Positions 16,484 to 25,084 of a DNA stretch of 33,317 bases are shown here, piece after piece. The DNA is taken from positions 1 to 33,317 of the forward strand of contig JAKQVC010000034.1 of NCBI GenBank assembly GCA_029571985.1. The letters are read 5' to 3'. Below the pieces are notes generated by a model. That model did no database searches and had not been told where the DNA came from. It saw only the letters and a program-made list of their open reading frames with translations. The stretch comes from Bacteroidota bacterium. GTDB lineage: Bacteria > Bacteroidota > Bacteroidia > Chitinophagales > BACL12. The position numbers and the translations under genes were made by a program. Each line of letters starts with the position of its first letter. The first letter of the stretch is position 1.

Positions 16484-19400
16484 ATGTTATCACGATACTT
16501 ACTCCTCACCCTCATGTGCACCGGCGCATTGACGTCATTTGCACAAGTACCCGTTCAGGTAAAAGGCGATTGGCCGACAATGCCGAACTCACCCAACTAT
16601 TACGAATTGCGTCAGCAAATTTTGGACCACATCACAGATGAAATCACCGAAGCTGAATTGCTTGGTATGGATGCCGAAACAGATGACGATTTAAGAAGAT
16701 TTTATCGTTGGGATTATTTAATGTCGACACGCGTCGATTCAGCAGGTAATTTTCCTGACCCCCGCATTCTCTTTATTGAATGGGAAAAAATGAGAGCGCG
16801 TTACGGCGACAATTTTGCCGGCGAACGGGCTGCTAACTGGACACCTGTTGGAACGGATGAAATTCCAACTCAGGGTGGAGGTATGGGACGTATTAACGTT
16901 GTAATCATTGATCCGGTAGATGTGAATACCCTTTATGTGGGCACTGCCGGCGGTGGATTATGGAGAAGCACCGATTTAGGTGGAAGCTGGACACCTCTTA
17001 CTGATAATATTCCCGTTCTGTCAATTGCAGATGTAGTTGTTGACCCTTCAAACAACGATATTATTTATATCGCAACCGGTGATAGCTACGGATACGAAAT
17101 TACCTGGCAGCCGGACAATGATTTCTGGGGCGGGATATATGCCGGAGGTATCATGAAGTCAACAGACGGTGGTTCAACCTGGTTACCAACCGGATTAAGC
17201 TACGAACAGGATGAACTCATGATTGTACAACGCATGGTTATGCATCGTGATGACCCTAATATTCTGATAGCGGCTACTCGTAATGGTATATACCGCACTA
17301 CCAACGGAGGTACTACATGGACCCTCGAATCATCTGCGCATTGCTACGATATCGCCCTGCATGCTACTGACGATAATATGTTTTATGCAGTTGGCGACCG
17401 CGATGTATTAGTATCTTCAAATGGTGGTGATACATGGACAGTGCTGGAAGATAATTTATCCTCCGGTGACGACCGTATGAGTATTGAAACAACTGCGGAT
17501 AATCCGAATGTTATTTATGTATTATGTTCTGATGGAGCACTAAAATTATCTACAGACGGTGGTTCTACCTGGGCCAATAAGGATAATGCAGATGGCGACG
17601 TTTCCGGATTTAATGGTTATTGGGGATTGGCAATGGGTGTTTCTCAACAGGATAAGGATTTAGTGTTTGTAGGTGGTGTGGATATGGCACGTTCTACAAA
17701 TGGCGGTAACTCGTTTTCAAATAAAACAGTTTGGTGGGATTATGGCGCAGACAATTATGTGCATGCCGATTCAAAATGTATTTTGTTTGACCCAACTAAT
17801 GACAATATTATTTATGCAGCCAATGATGGCGGACTCTTTAAATCTACAGATAAGGGCAATACCTGGACTGACTTAAGTGATGGATTACGCATTGCGCAAT
17901 TATATCGCTTGTCTGTTCACCCATCTGATGATGGATTGGTTTTAGGCGGTTTGCAGGATAATGGCACAAACTTCTGGAATGGTTCTGATTGGGATCGCAC
18001 CTTGGGTGGTGATGGTATGGAAGCTATCATCGATTACACAAACCCTGACAGGATGTATGCCGAATATTATTTTGGTGCCTTACAGCGCTCTACTAATGGC
18101 GGTGCTACCTGGTCTGATTTACCGGTTGCCGGCGGCCCATGGGTAACACCTTACGATATGGATCCGGTTGATCATTTAATTATGTATTACGGTACTTCTT
18201 CCGGCGATGTGCAACGTTCAACCAACGGCGGAACCAGCTGGATAACCAAAGAAGCAAATTTGTCGGGCGAGGTTTTTGACATTGCTATCGCACCTTCAAA
18301 TACAGCTTATATCTATGCCTGTTGTTTGCAACAAATTAAGAAATCAACCAATTCAGGTGATTCCTGGACAAATATTTCTACCGGTCTGCCATTCAGTGGT
18401 ATCGGTATTAATTATATTGCTGTCAGTGATGAAAATCCTGAACATCTCTGGGTTGCGATGAGCGGATACTCAGATGGTAATAAAGTTTTCTATTCATCAA
18501 ATGGTGGCACAACCTGGACAAACGTATCTGGTGATTTACCAAACGTTCCGGTGAATTGTATTGTGTATGAAAACGTCAGTCCCGATGATCGCATTTATAT
18601 CGGAACGGATATTGGTGTATTTACAAAATCTAACACTTCAGATTGGGAACCTTATATGACCGGTTTACCAAATGTAATGGTGCATGAACTTGAAATCGAT
18701 TATACAAATTACAAATTATACGCCGCAACATTCGGTCGCAATGTTTGGAAAAGCGATTTATACGGATTTATCGTTCCAACCTTGACCGTAGGTGATATTG
18801 AAACAACCTATTGCCCTGGCGAAGAAATAGATGTTGATTACGTAGCATCCGGAGTGTTTTCAGGAACAAATGTATTTACAGCACAATTGAGTAGTGCTAC
18901 CGGTAGCTTTGCTACTCCTGAAAATATTGGTTCCATCACCAGCGATGCACTTATCGGTTCTATACCTGCTACCATCCCGGATGATGCATCCGGTAACGGT
19001 TATAGAATTCGTGTAACTTCCAGTTCACCTGCTGTTATCAGTATCGATAATGGTGCAGATATTACAATAGCCTGCGATCAGCCGGTTGGTGTCGAAACAA
19101 CAACCATCACTGCAACAACGGCTACACTCGATTGGGATGATGTTATCTGTGCGGTGAGCTATGAAGTGAAGTATAAGGCTATTCCTGATGTTGATTACAC
19201 CTATGTAACAACCACATCATCAGATTACACAATCACTGATTTATTGCCTAATAGTGGTTACGAATGGGCTGTTAGAACAATCTGTGTTGAGGAACCTGAA
19301 GTAGCAACCGGATTTACCAATACGGAAAGCTTTACAACTGTTCAAAATAGTATTATTGATATTGCCGGCATTCAGGGTTTTGCCATGTATCCAAATCCTG

Positions 19401-19624
19401 CCAACAGTTCTACCTCTGTTCAATTTGTATTAAATGCACAGGCGCAGGTATCTGTTGAGCTCTTGGATATTACCGGAAAACTGGTACAGTCTGTTGCTCA
19501 GGGTCAATTGGCACCCGGACAGTACCAATACGCAATTGATGTAGATTTATTACCTGCCGGAACTTACTCTGTAATGATTTCAGTTGATGATAAATCTGCT
19601 GCTACTCAACTGATTGTTGAATAA
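16484..19624 (+). CDS. Secreted Asp-box (BNR/sortilin-like) propeller protein with Fn3 domain and type A T9SS sorting domain
   Basis: This 1046-residue protein has a signal peptide (MLSRYLLLTLMCTGALTSFAQ). From about residue 120 to 760 it carries eleven Asp-box-like repeats of the S-T-D/N-x-G-x-T/S-W type, for example STDGGSTW, TTNGGTTW, STNGGATW and SSNGGTTW. These are the hallmark of sortilin/Vps10-like and sialidase-like beta-propellers. An Fn3-like domain follows at about 865-955 (ATLDWDDV, YEVKYK, LLPNSGYEWAVRT). The end is a type A sorting domain from about 965: FAMYPNPANSSTSVQF, VELLDITGKLVQ, LPAGTYSVMI, and QLIVE. It is therefore T9SS cargo delivered to the cell surface or medium. Sialidase catalytic residues are not evident, so an enzymatic role is not claimed. 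A weak TAATTTTT box lies 5 nt before the ATG (16471-16478). Confidence 0.92.
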   Translation: MLSRYLLLTLMCTGALTSFAQVPVQVKGDWPTMPNSPNYYELRQQILDHITDEITEAELLGMDAETDDDLRRFYRWDYLMSTRVDSAGNFPDPRILFIEWEKMRARYGDNFAGERAANWTPVGTDEIPTQGGGMGRINVVIIDPVDVNTLYVGTAGGGLWRSTDLGGSWTPLTDNIPVLSIADVVVDPSNNDIIYIATGDSYGYEITWQPDNDFWGGIYAGGIMKSTDGGSTWLPTGLSYEQDELMIVQRMVMHRDDPNILIAATRNGIYRTTNGGTTWTLESSAHCYDIALHATDDNMFYAVGDRDVLVSSNGGDTWTVLEDNLSSGDDRMSIETTADNPNVIYVLCSDGALKLSTDGGSTWANKDNADGDVSGFNGYWGLAMGVSQQDKDLVFVGGVDMARSTNGGNSFSNKTVWWDYGADNYVHADSKCILFDPTNDNIIYAANDGGLFKSTDKGNTWTDLSDGLRIAQLYRLSVHPSDDGLVLGGLQDNGTNFWNGSDWDRTLGGDGMEAIIDYTNPDRMYAEYYFGALQRSTNGGATWSDLPVAGGPWVTPYDMDPVDHLIMYYGTSSGDVQRSTNGGTSWITKEANLSGEVFDIAIAPSNTAYIYACCLQQIKKSTNSGDSWTNISTGLPFSGIGINYIAVSDENPEHLWVAMSGYSDGNKVFYSSNGGTTWTNVSGDLPNVPVNCIVYENVSPDDRIYIGTDIGVFTKSNTSDWEPYMTGLPNVMVHELEIDYTNYKLYAATFGRNVWKSDLYGFIVPTLTVGDIETTYCPGEEIDVDYVASGVFSGTNVFTAQLSSATGSFATPENIGSITSDALIGSIPATIPDDASGNGYRIRVTSSSPAVISIDNGADITIACDQPVGVETTTITATTATLDWDDVICAVSYEVKYKAIPDVDYTYVTTTSSDYTITDLLPNSGYEWAVRTICVEEPEVATGFTNTESFTTVQNSIIDIAGIQGFAMYPNPANSSTSVQFVLNAQAQVSVELLDITGKLVQSVAQGQLAPGQYQYAIDVDLLPAGTYSVMISVDDKSAATQLIVE

Positions 19625-19690
19625 TAACAAATAGTCAGTGCCTATTTTCTGCTGATACGCAGTTGGTTATAGCAGGATAATAAAATAGAT

Positions 19691-19726
19691 AATGGGTGTT
19701 TAATCGATACAGATTAAACACCCATT
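19691..19726. terminator. Bidirectional terminator between the Asp-box gene and recN, overlapping the recN stop
   Basis: A perfect 15-bp inverted repeat (19691-19705 with 19712-19726, AATGGGTGTTTAATC and its complement) has a 6-nt loop. The recN stop codon (19714-19716) and its last codons lie within one arm. On the minus strand the stem is followed by ATCTATTTTATTA, and on the plus strand by AATTCTTTAG. It probably serves both convergent genes. Confidence 0.8.
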
Positions 19727-21375
19727 AATTCTTTAGCATTTTTGATAGCGGCAGGTGTAGGACTTTCGCCACTCAACATTTTTGCAATTTCTTCAATACG
19801 CTCCTGTTTAGTCAGCGCTTTAATATGGGTATGTGTAGATTTCCCGTCGGAAGTCTTGTACACAAATAAATGATGATTCCCTTTTGAGGCGATTTGTGGT
19901 AAATGTGTGATAGCAATTAATTGATGATTATCAGCTAAACGCATTAAAACGCCTCCCACCTTGTGTGCTACCTCGCCGCTTACTCCTGTATCTATTTCAT
20001 CAAAGATGAGGGTAGGGAGGGCAATCGAATTTGCCAACAGGGATTTAATACACAACATCAGTCTCGACAACTCACCACCACTGGCCACTTTTTTAATATC
20101 CTGTAAGGATGAACCTTTATTGGCGGAAAACAAAAATTGAATAGCATCAGCACCCGAAGCAGATAAGTACGTATCTGTATCAAATGTATGCGCAACGGAT
20201 AGTGTAGCATCCTGCATACCTACTTCTCCCAACAATTGTTTAACCTGCTTTTCTAACGAGGCAAATACTGTTTTACGTGCATCCGATAATTTCTTGGCGG
20301 CAATGGTTGTTTTCGCATACAAACTATTGCGTTTTTTTGTCAGCTCTTCAATGCGTTGCTCACTGTTTTCAAAGGTTTGTAATTGTGCAGCAAAGTTGTC
20401 GCGCAGGTGTATGAGCTCAGTTGCGTTTTGCAGACCATGTTTTTTTTGCAGCCGGTATAAAACAGATAGCTGTTGCTGAATAACCTCGCTTTTCGCCGGA
20501 TCTGCCTGTGCCTGCAAACCCATATCTTCTAAATCGCGAACGATATCCCGAATATCAATATGCGCAGATTCCAGTCTTTCAATATAAGCTGTCAGGTCCG
20601 GTGCATATTTTTCAATTTGTCTGAGTTGCGTCGATACTGCACTTAACAATTCACTGATACTATGTTGACCTGATTCTAAAAGTTCGCAGGAAGCGTGCAG
20701 ATGTGTTTTAATTTCACCGGCATGCGTTAATTGCGTTAGTTCTTTTTCTAATTGTTCCTGATCTATTGAATCTAATGCTGCTTTTTCCAGCTCTTCATAT
20801 TGATATAAAATAAAATCCCGTTCAACCCCGGCCTTACCGGCTAAGGCAATGGTTTCGTTCAGCTCCCGATCTACAGCTTTCCATGCATGATAGTGCTCTG
20901 TAAATGATTGAAATACCTTACCGGTATCTCCCAAAGCATCTATCACCATCAACTGAAATCCGGAATTGCCTAAATCTAAAGTTTCGTGCTGTGAATGTAT
21001 GGTAACCAGTTTATCAGCTAATTGCTGCAATACCTGTAAATTAACCGGCGTATCATTAATGAAGCTGCGCGATTTTCCGGCATCGGATAATTCGCGACGA
21101 ATAATAGTTTCGTCTTCATAATCTATTTCATGGGTTTCAAAAAAATCGGTCAGTGCGTAATTGCCGATTGCAAAATGTCCTTCTACTACACACTTGCGTG
21201 ATTTGTCATATAACACCTTGCTGTCCGCTCTTGCGCCAAGAATCAATCCGAGCGCACCAAGCAAAATAGATTTACCCGCACCGGTTTCTCCGGTAATGAT
21301 ATTCATTCCTTCGGAAAAATCGATTTCCGCTTCGTTTATGATGGCATAATTGCTGATATACAGTTTGCGCAGCAT
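19714..21375 (-). CDS. recN: DNA repair protein RecN
   Basis: This 553-residue SMC-like ATPase acts in double-strand break repair. The Walker A motif GETGAGKS is at 29-36 within MNIITGETGAGKSILLGAL. A long coiled-coil/helical middle (about 150-380) follows, then the ABC signature VASGGELSRLML, Walker B LPTLIFDEIDTGVSGEVA, and the H-loop ITHLPQIASKG near the C-terminus. Length is typical (about 550-560). It ends the bamD-rpoZ-coaBC-DUF4835-recN neighbourhood, but a divergent DUF3179 gene separates it from DUF4835. It has its own TATCTTTA box 4 nt before the ATG (21380-21387), and its stop codon lies inside a terminator stem. Confidence 0.97.
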   Translation of the reverse strand: MLRKLYISNYAIINEAEIDFSEGMNIITGETGAGKSILLGALGLILGARADSKVLYDKSRKCVVEGHFAIGNYALTDFFETHEIDYEDETIIRRELSDAGKSRSFINDTPVNLQVLQQLADKLVTIHSQHETLDLGNSGFQLMVIDALGDTGKVFQSFTEHYHAWKAVDRELNETIALAGKAGVERDFILYQYEELEKAALDSIDQEQLEKELTQLTHAGEIKTHLHASCELLESGQHSISELLSAVSTQLRQIEKYAPDLTAYIERLESAHIDIRDIVRDLEDMGLQAQADPAKSEVIQQQLSVLYRLQKKHGLQNATELIHLRDNFAAQLQTFENSEQRIEELTKKRNSLYAKTTIAAKKLSDARKTVFASLEKQVKQLLGEVGMQDATLSVAHTFDTDTYLSASGADAIQFLFSANKGSSLQDIKKVASGGELSRLMLCIKSLLANSIALPTLIFDEIDTGVSGEVAHKVGGVLMRLADNHQLIAITHLPQIASKGNHHLFVYKTSDGKSTHTHIKALTKQERIEEIAKMLSGESPTPAAIKNAKELMGV

Positions 21376-21379
21376 GGTG

Positions 21380-21387
21380 TAAAGATA
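21380..21387 (-). promoter_or_regulatory. -7-like element (TATCTTTA) 4 nt before recN
   Basis: On the minus strand TATCTTTA is followed by CACC and the recN ATG (21375). The spacing predicts a leaderless recN transcript. Confidence 0.5.
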
Positions 21388-21445
21388 AGCGTTGCGTCAG
21401 ATGTTTCACTGAAATTCATTTAACAGCTGTGCCAGACAAACACCC

Positions 21446-21453
21446 TATATTTG
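21446..21453 (+). promoter_or_regulatory. -7 element (TATATTTG) 5 nt before the DUF3179 gene
   Basis: This exact TAnnTTTG match is followed by TCGAT and the ATG at 21459. It lies downstream of the alternative GTG start at 21429, so that longer frame is unlikely to be used. Confidence 0.55.
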
Positions 21454-21458
21454 TCGAT

Positions 21459-22628
21459 ATGAAAAAGGCCCTGTTGCCCATAGCCGTCATACTGCTTTTT
21501 GCTATCGAATTCCTGAACATCTGGTTTTTAATGCCGTTTCCGGGTAGTCAGCAGAAAAGTATGATTGGTTTTTCCTGGTTTATGCATCATCAAATTTGGT
21601 GGATGCGCCTGCTGTTATACATCCTGATTAGCTGGCAGGTGTTCCGACTGGCGGTGCGACGCAAAATGGGCCGTATGATTGTAGTGGGTATTTGTTTAGT
21701 GCTTTATGGTGTTGTAGCCTACTATCTTAATTCGAAGTTAAATCCGCAACAAATGTTTCAGATGCCAGCTGAACCGGTTTATGCGGATGCTCAGTCAAAT
21801 ACGGTTTCAGAAGGCAAGCTGGTATTAGGAGTCTTTTTAAATGGGACGGCAAAGGCTTATCCGCTGGAAATAATCGCTTATCATCATCAGATTCGCGATA
21901 AAATTGGTCGAACAGATGTGCTGATTACTTACTGTTCGTTATGCCGGTCGGCCCGCGTGTATCTGCCAGAGGTTGAAAATGAATTTGCGCATTTCTCCCT
22001 GGTGGGGATTGACCAATACAACGCAATTCTGGAAGATGATGTTACAGGCAGCTGGTGGCAACAAGCTACCGGAACGGCCATTGCAGGTAAATCAAAGGGC
22101 GCACAACTGGAGGAAGTTGCCGCACAACAAATGTCGCTCAAAAAGTGGTTTGAATTATATCCGGAAGCCTTGGTTTTGCAAGCTGATACTGCTTTTCGCA
22201 AGCAATACGGACAATTGGCCGGATATGATGAAGGAAAAAATGGCAACTCACTTGAATCCCGCAATCAGAAAAGCGGCGAAGCAAACGCCTGGGTGGTGGT
22301 GGCAAACGTACGTGATGTGCGCAGAGCCTATGATTGGAATGTGCTTGAAGAAAAAGGCATTATTCAGGATACACTGAATAATAAACCCATCGCCATTGTG
22401 TTAGATACAGATGGTGTTACTTTTTATGGATTTTATCGCGAAGCGAACGGCGTTACCTATTCCTTTACACGCTCTTCGCCTACCTCCGATTTTTTAACTG
22501 AAATGCATACCAAACAGCAATGGACGCTGAGCGGTCAGGCAATAATGATTGGAGAATCATCAGCATCACTGGAAAAACTTCCTGTGGTTCAGGAGTTTAA
22601 TCACACATTTAATACGTTCGGGAAATAA
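21459..22628 (+). CDS. DUF3179-domain membrane protein
   Basis: This 389-residue protein has three hydrophobic segments in the first 90 residues or so (ALLPIAVILLFAIEFLNIWF; MRLLLYILISWQVFRLAV; MIVVGICLVLYGVVAYYL). A large DUF3179 domain follows: KAYPLEIIAYHHQIRD, VLITYCSLCRSARVYLP with a CxxC pair, GIDQYNAILEDDVTGSWWQQ, TGTAIAGKSKGAQLEE, and ITFYGF-like VTFYGFYREANG. The domain occurs widely in bacteria and archaea, and I know of no established function. The paired cysteines suggest a redox or metal role, which is inference. I chose the ATG at 21459 because the TATATTTG box lies directly before it. The gene is divergent from recN and converges on the DUF4835 gene with a 2-nt gap, so it interrupts an otherwise co-directional cluster. 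Confidence 0.85.
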   Translation: MKKALLPIAVILLFAIEFLNIWFLMPFPGSQQKSMIGFSWFMHHQIWWMRLLLYILISWQVFRLAVRRKMGRMIVVGICLVLYGVVAYYLNSKLNPQQMFQMPAEPVYADAQSNTVSEGKLVLGVFLNGTAKAYPLEIIAYHHQIRDKIGRTDVLITYCSLCRSARVYLPEVENEFAHFSLVGIDQYNAILEDDVTGSWWQQATGTAIAGKSKGAQLEEVAAQQMSLKKWFELYPEALVLQADTAFRKQYGQLAGYDEGKNGNSLESRNQKSGEANAWVVVANVRDVRRAYDWNVLEEKGIIQDTLNNKPIAIVLDTDGVTFYGFYREANGVTYSFTRSSPTSDFLTEMHTKQQWTLSGQAIMIGESSASLEKLPVVQEFNHTFNTFGK

Positions 22629-22630
22629 GG

Positions 22631-23530
22631 CTATTTGCCGGTTAACATATCCTGATAAGCATCTGCATTTACAGGATCAAGACGTGTCAGATAAGATACC
22701 GCTTTGGCCTTTTCGGTTGGGGTGGCTTTAGAATAAATACCTAATAGCTCATCACTTTTCGCACTGAAAAATAATTGAATAACCATGCTGTTTGGTGTAA
22801 TGCGATTGACATTGTCTAAAGTCTGCAGCGATTTGGTAATGATAGAAACCGGTTTAACCTGGTCATTATAAAAATTGTCCAGCCCCTGGCGATGATATTG
22901 ATAAACGGCGTCCCGCATTGCTGAAAAGCTCGGGTCCATTATATTGTTAATCAACCAAAAACGATTTCTTGAACCATCAAAACTTTTCCATCCTTTGGCA
23001 TCAGCGTTACTCGCCTGATTCACCAGTGTTTGCGCCTTTAAGAAATATTTATCGCCACCTTTTTGTGAAAACGAATCGTAATCCATGCCAATAATGATAT
23101 ACACGTAATAGGCCAGCATTTGCGTCAGATTGTTGCTGAACATATTTTCGTTAAACTCTAAAGGTTGATATTCGGTATAGGAAAATTCGAAATCTTTATC
23201 CTGAAAATTTAATAAGGTGCTGTTGTAATCGCTGCCATAAACGGGTCTGCGGCTCACAATACTGGCCTGACCACGATATTTACCACTTTGAACTTCTTCT
23301 GAAACCGTAATTAAAATCTGACACTCAATGCGTTCTTCTGGCAGAAAATTGTCATCTGTCCATTTACGTGTATTGATAAATTCGTAAATAGAAGTTTCCA
23401 ATGTTTTGAAAATACGTTTATCGGTTTGCGTAACCTGATCAGCATTTACTGTTACCGCGCAATTTAATTCCTGCGCATATGCGCCCAGAGCTCCAAGAAG
23501 TCCGAAAAATGTAAGTATGAATTTACGCAT
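22631..23530 (-). CDS. DUF4835-family periplasmic protein (PorD-like T9SS-associated)
   Basis: This 299-residue protein starts at MRKFILTFFGLLGALGAYAQ, a clean signal peptide. The longer frame from 23572 would add 14 residues inside coaBC. Recognisable DUF4835 features are ELNCAVTVNADQV, FKTLETSIYEFINTRKWTDD, IECQILITV, RPVYGSDYNSTLLNFQDKDF, FNENMFSNNLTQMLAYYVYIIIGMDYDSF, and the repeated Asp/Asn-rich C-terminus. The family is largely restricted to Bacteroidetes, sits beside coaBC and recN, and is named PorD in some annotations because of a link to type IX secretion. I hold that name with moderate confidence. Its start overlaps the coaBC stop by 8 nt, so it is translationally coupled to that gene. 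Confidence 0.85.
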   Translation of the reverse strand: MRKFILTFFGLLGALGAYAQELNCAVTVNADQVTQTDKRIFKTLETSIYEFINTRKWTDDNFLPEERIECQILITVSEEVQSGKYRGQASIVSRRPVYGSDYNSTLLNFQDKDFEFSYTEYQPLEFNENMFSNNLTQMLAYYVYIIIGMDYDSFSQKGGDKYFLKAQTLVNQASNADAKGWKSFDGSRNRFWLINNIMDPSFSAMRDAVYQYHRQGLDNFYNDQVKPVSIITKSLQTLDNVNRITPNSMVIQLFFSAKSDELLGIYSKATPTEKAKAVSYLTRLDPVNADAYQDMLTGK

Positions 23531-24734
23531 GTAATGCTTGTATAATATGATCAACAATATCTTGCGCCACAACGGCTTTTGGCTTCAATTCAAAGTTAAC
23601 GATTGCACCTGTCTTATGCAACAGGCTGATTTTGTTGGTATCGTAACCAAATCCTGCACCTGTATCGGATGTTTGGTTTAACACACACATATCCAATTGC
23701 TTGCGCTGAAGTTTTTCCTGCGCGTGTTGCAAACCGTTTTCCGTTTCTAAAGCAAAACCAACTATAAACTGCCCGGTTTTTTGTGCCGAGAGGGTGCCTA
23801 AAATATCAGTAGTCTTTTTAAGGTGCAGCGTCAATCCGGTATCGCTGTTTTCCTTTTTAATTTTCTGTTCTGCTGTGTCTGCAGGTGTAAAATCAGCAAC
23901 TGCCGCTGCTGCGATAAAAATATCACACGTAGCAAAAGCAGTGGATGCGGCATCAAACATCTCTCTGGCACTCACAACAGGAACGGTATGGATATTTGGA
24001 TGAGAAGCCCGCACATGCACCGGACCATGCACTAAAGTAACTATAGCACCTTCCCTTGCACAAACCTCCGCCAACGCAAATCCCATTTTTCCACTCGAGT
24101 GATTACCAATAAAACGCACCGGATCAATCGCTTCATATGTGGGGCCGGCGGTTATCAGCACTTTTTTACCGTTTAACCGCTTATTTTCAGGGTGGGGGAG
24201 ATGGGCGAGATATTGCAGAATGGCATCCGGTTCTTCCATACGGCCGGTTCCGGTTAAGCCACTGGCCAGTTCACCGTCAGCAGGTGAAATAATTTGAACA
24301 CCTGATGCTCGAAGCAGGTCAATATTACGCTGAGTGGCAGGATGTTTCCACATGTCAAGATCCATCGCCGGCGCAAAAACAACCGGGCAGCGGGCCGACA
24401 ATAAGGTGGCGAGTAAGAAGTTATCGCACAAGCCATGGGCATAACGGGCAATGGTATTGGCTGTTGCGGGTGCAACAACGATGATATCCGCCCATAAACC
24501 ATATTCTACATGATTGTTCCAACTCCCATCCGGTCCGGCCACGAAATCGACAGCTACGGGATGTTTACTGAGCGTGGCAAAAGTTACGGTTCCAACAAAT
24601 TCACGGGCAGAAGGCGTCATAATCACACGCACTTCAGCTCCTGCTTTGATGAGCAGACGCACCAAAACGGCGCTTTTATATGCGGCAATACCGCCACATA
24701 CACCAAGCAGGACTTTTTTGCCCTGAAGTGACAT
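23523..24734 (-). CDS. coaBC: Bifunctional phosphopantothenoylcysteine decarboxylase / phosphopantothenate-cysteine ligase
   Basis: This 403-residue flavoprotein catalyses two consecutive steps of coenzyme A synthesis: ligation of cysteine to 4'-phosphopantothenate, then decarboxylation. The CoaC half (about 1-180) shows VCGGIAAYK, the catalytic His75 in NNHVEYG, and FAPAMDLDMW (119-128). It also has the substrate flap LASGLTGTGRM (157-166), which lacks the flap cysteine found in E. coli Dfp. The CoaB half (about 188-403) shows VLITAGPTYEAIDPVRFIGN, HSSGKMG, the AAAVADF motif (277-283) and KIKK (291-294). Length and order are standard. It lies 5 nt after the omega-like gene and overlaps DUF4835 by 8 nt in the bamD operon. 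Confidence 0.96.
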   Translation of the reverse strand: MSLQGKKVLLGVCGGIAAYKSAVLVRLLIKAGAEVRVIMTPSAREFVGTVTFATLSKHPVAVDFVAGPDGSWNNHVEYGLWADIIVVAPATANTIARYAHGLCDNFLLATLLSARCPVVFAPAMDLDMWKHPATQRNIDLLRASGVQIISPADGELASGLTGTGRMEEPDAILQYLAHLPHPENKRLNGKKVLITAGPTYEAIDPVRFIGNHSSGKMGFALAEVCAREGAIVTLVHGPVHVRASHPNIHTVPVVSAREMFDAASTAFATCDIFIAAAAVADFTPADTAEQKIKKENSDTGLTLHLKKTTDILGTLSAQKTGQFIVGFALETENGLQHAQEKLQRKQLDMCVLNQTSDTGAGFGYDTNKISLLHKTGAIVNFELKPKAVVAQDIVDHIIQALHA

Positions 24735-24739
24735 AGTGC

Positions 24740-25084
24740 TTAGGATTTAGTTTCGTTGTTCTCCTCGCGTGTGTGGAAGAACAACTTGCTGCCGAGAAAC
24801 TCGTCTAAAGCCAACAGGGTTGATTTAGGCAATTTCTCATAGTACCGGGAGATTTCGATTTGTTCGCGGTTTTCGTGAATCTCCTCCAGGTTGTCCTGAT
24901 GTGAAGCAAATTCTTCCAGTTTGCTGTGCAATTCTCCACGTAACATACCGGTAATCTGATCAGCACGGCGACCTACCACAAAGATTGACCTGTAAATGTT
25001 GCCTGAAGCATTGGCAATATCGCGAAGGCTTTGAACTTCAATATTAGGTGAAACCTGTGTGTTAATCTTTTTGAGTGAGCTCAT
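24740..25084 (-). CDS. rpoZ: RNA polymerase omega subunit family protein (RpoZ/RPB6-like)
   Basis: This 114-residue cytosolic protein resembles the divergent omega subunit of Bacteroidetes. The core is SGNIYRSIFVVGRRADQI (about 28-45), with the second helix ELHSKLEEFASHQ. The segment IEISRYYEKLPKSTLLALDE (about 76-95) and the end LGSKLFFHTREENN follow the family pattern in this phylum. Omega helps assemble and stabilise RNA polymerase. The start codon lies 23 nt inside the end of bamD, and coaBC follows after 5 nt, the usual Bacteroidetes order. The gene symbol is by family and position. The sequence is too divergent to compare with E. coli RpoZ by eye. Confidence 0.85.
   Translation of the reverse strand: MSSLKKINTQVSPNIEVQSLRDIANASGNIYRSIFVVGRRADQITGMLRGELHSKLEEFASHQDNLEEIHENREQIEISRYYEKLPKSTLLALDEFLGSKLFFHTREENNETKS

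Noticed and set aside
16484-19624. Active sialidase based on Asp-box repeats
   Set aside because: Asp boxes define the propeller fold, but the arginine triad and catalytic Tyr/Glu of sialidases could not be recognised. Sortilin-like proteins share the motif.
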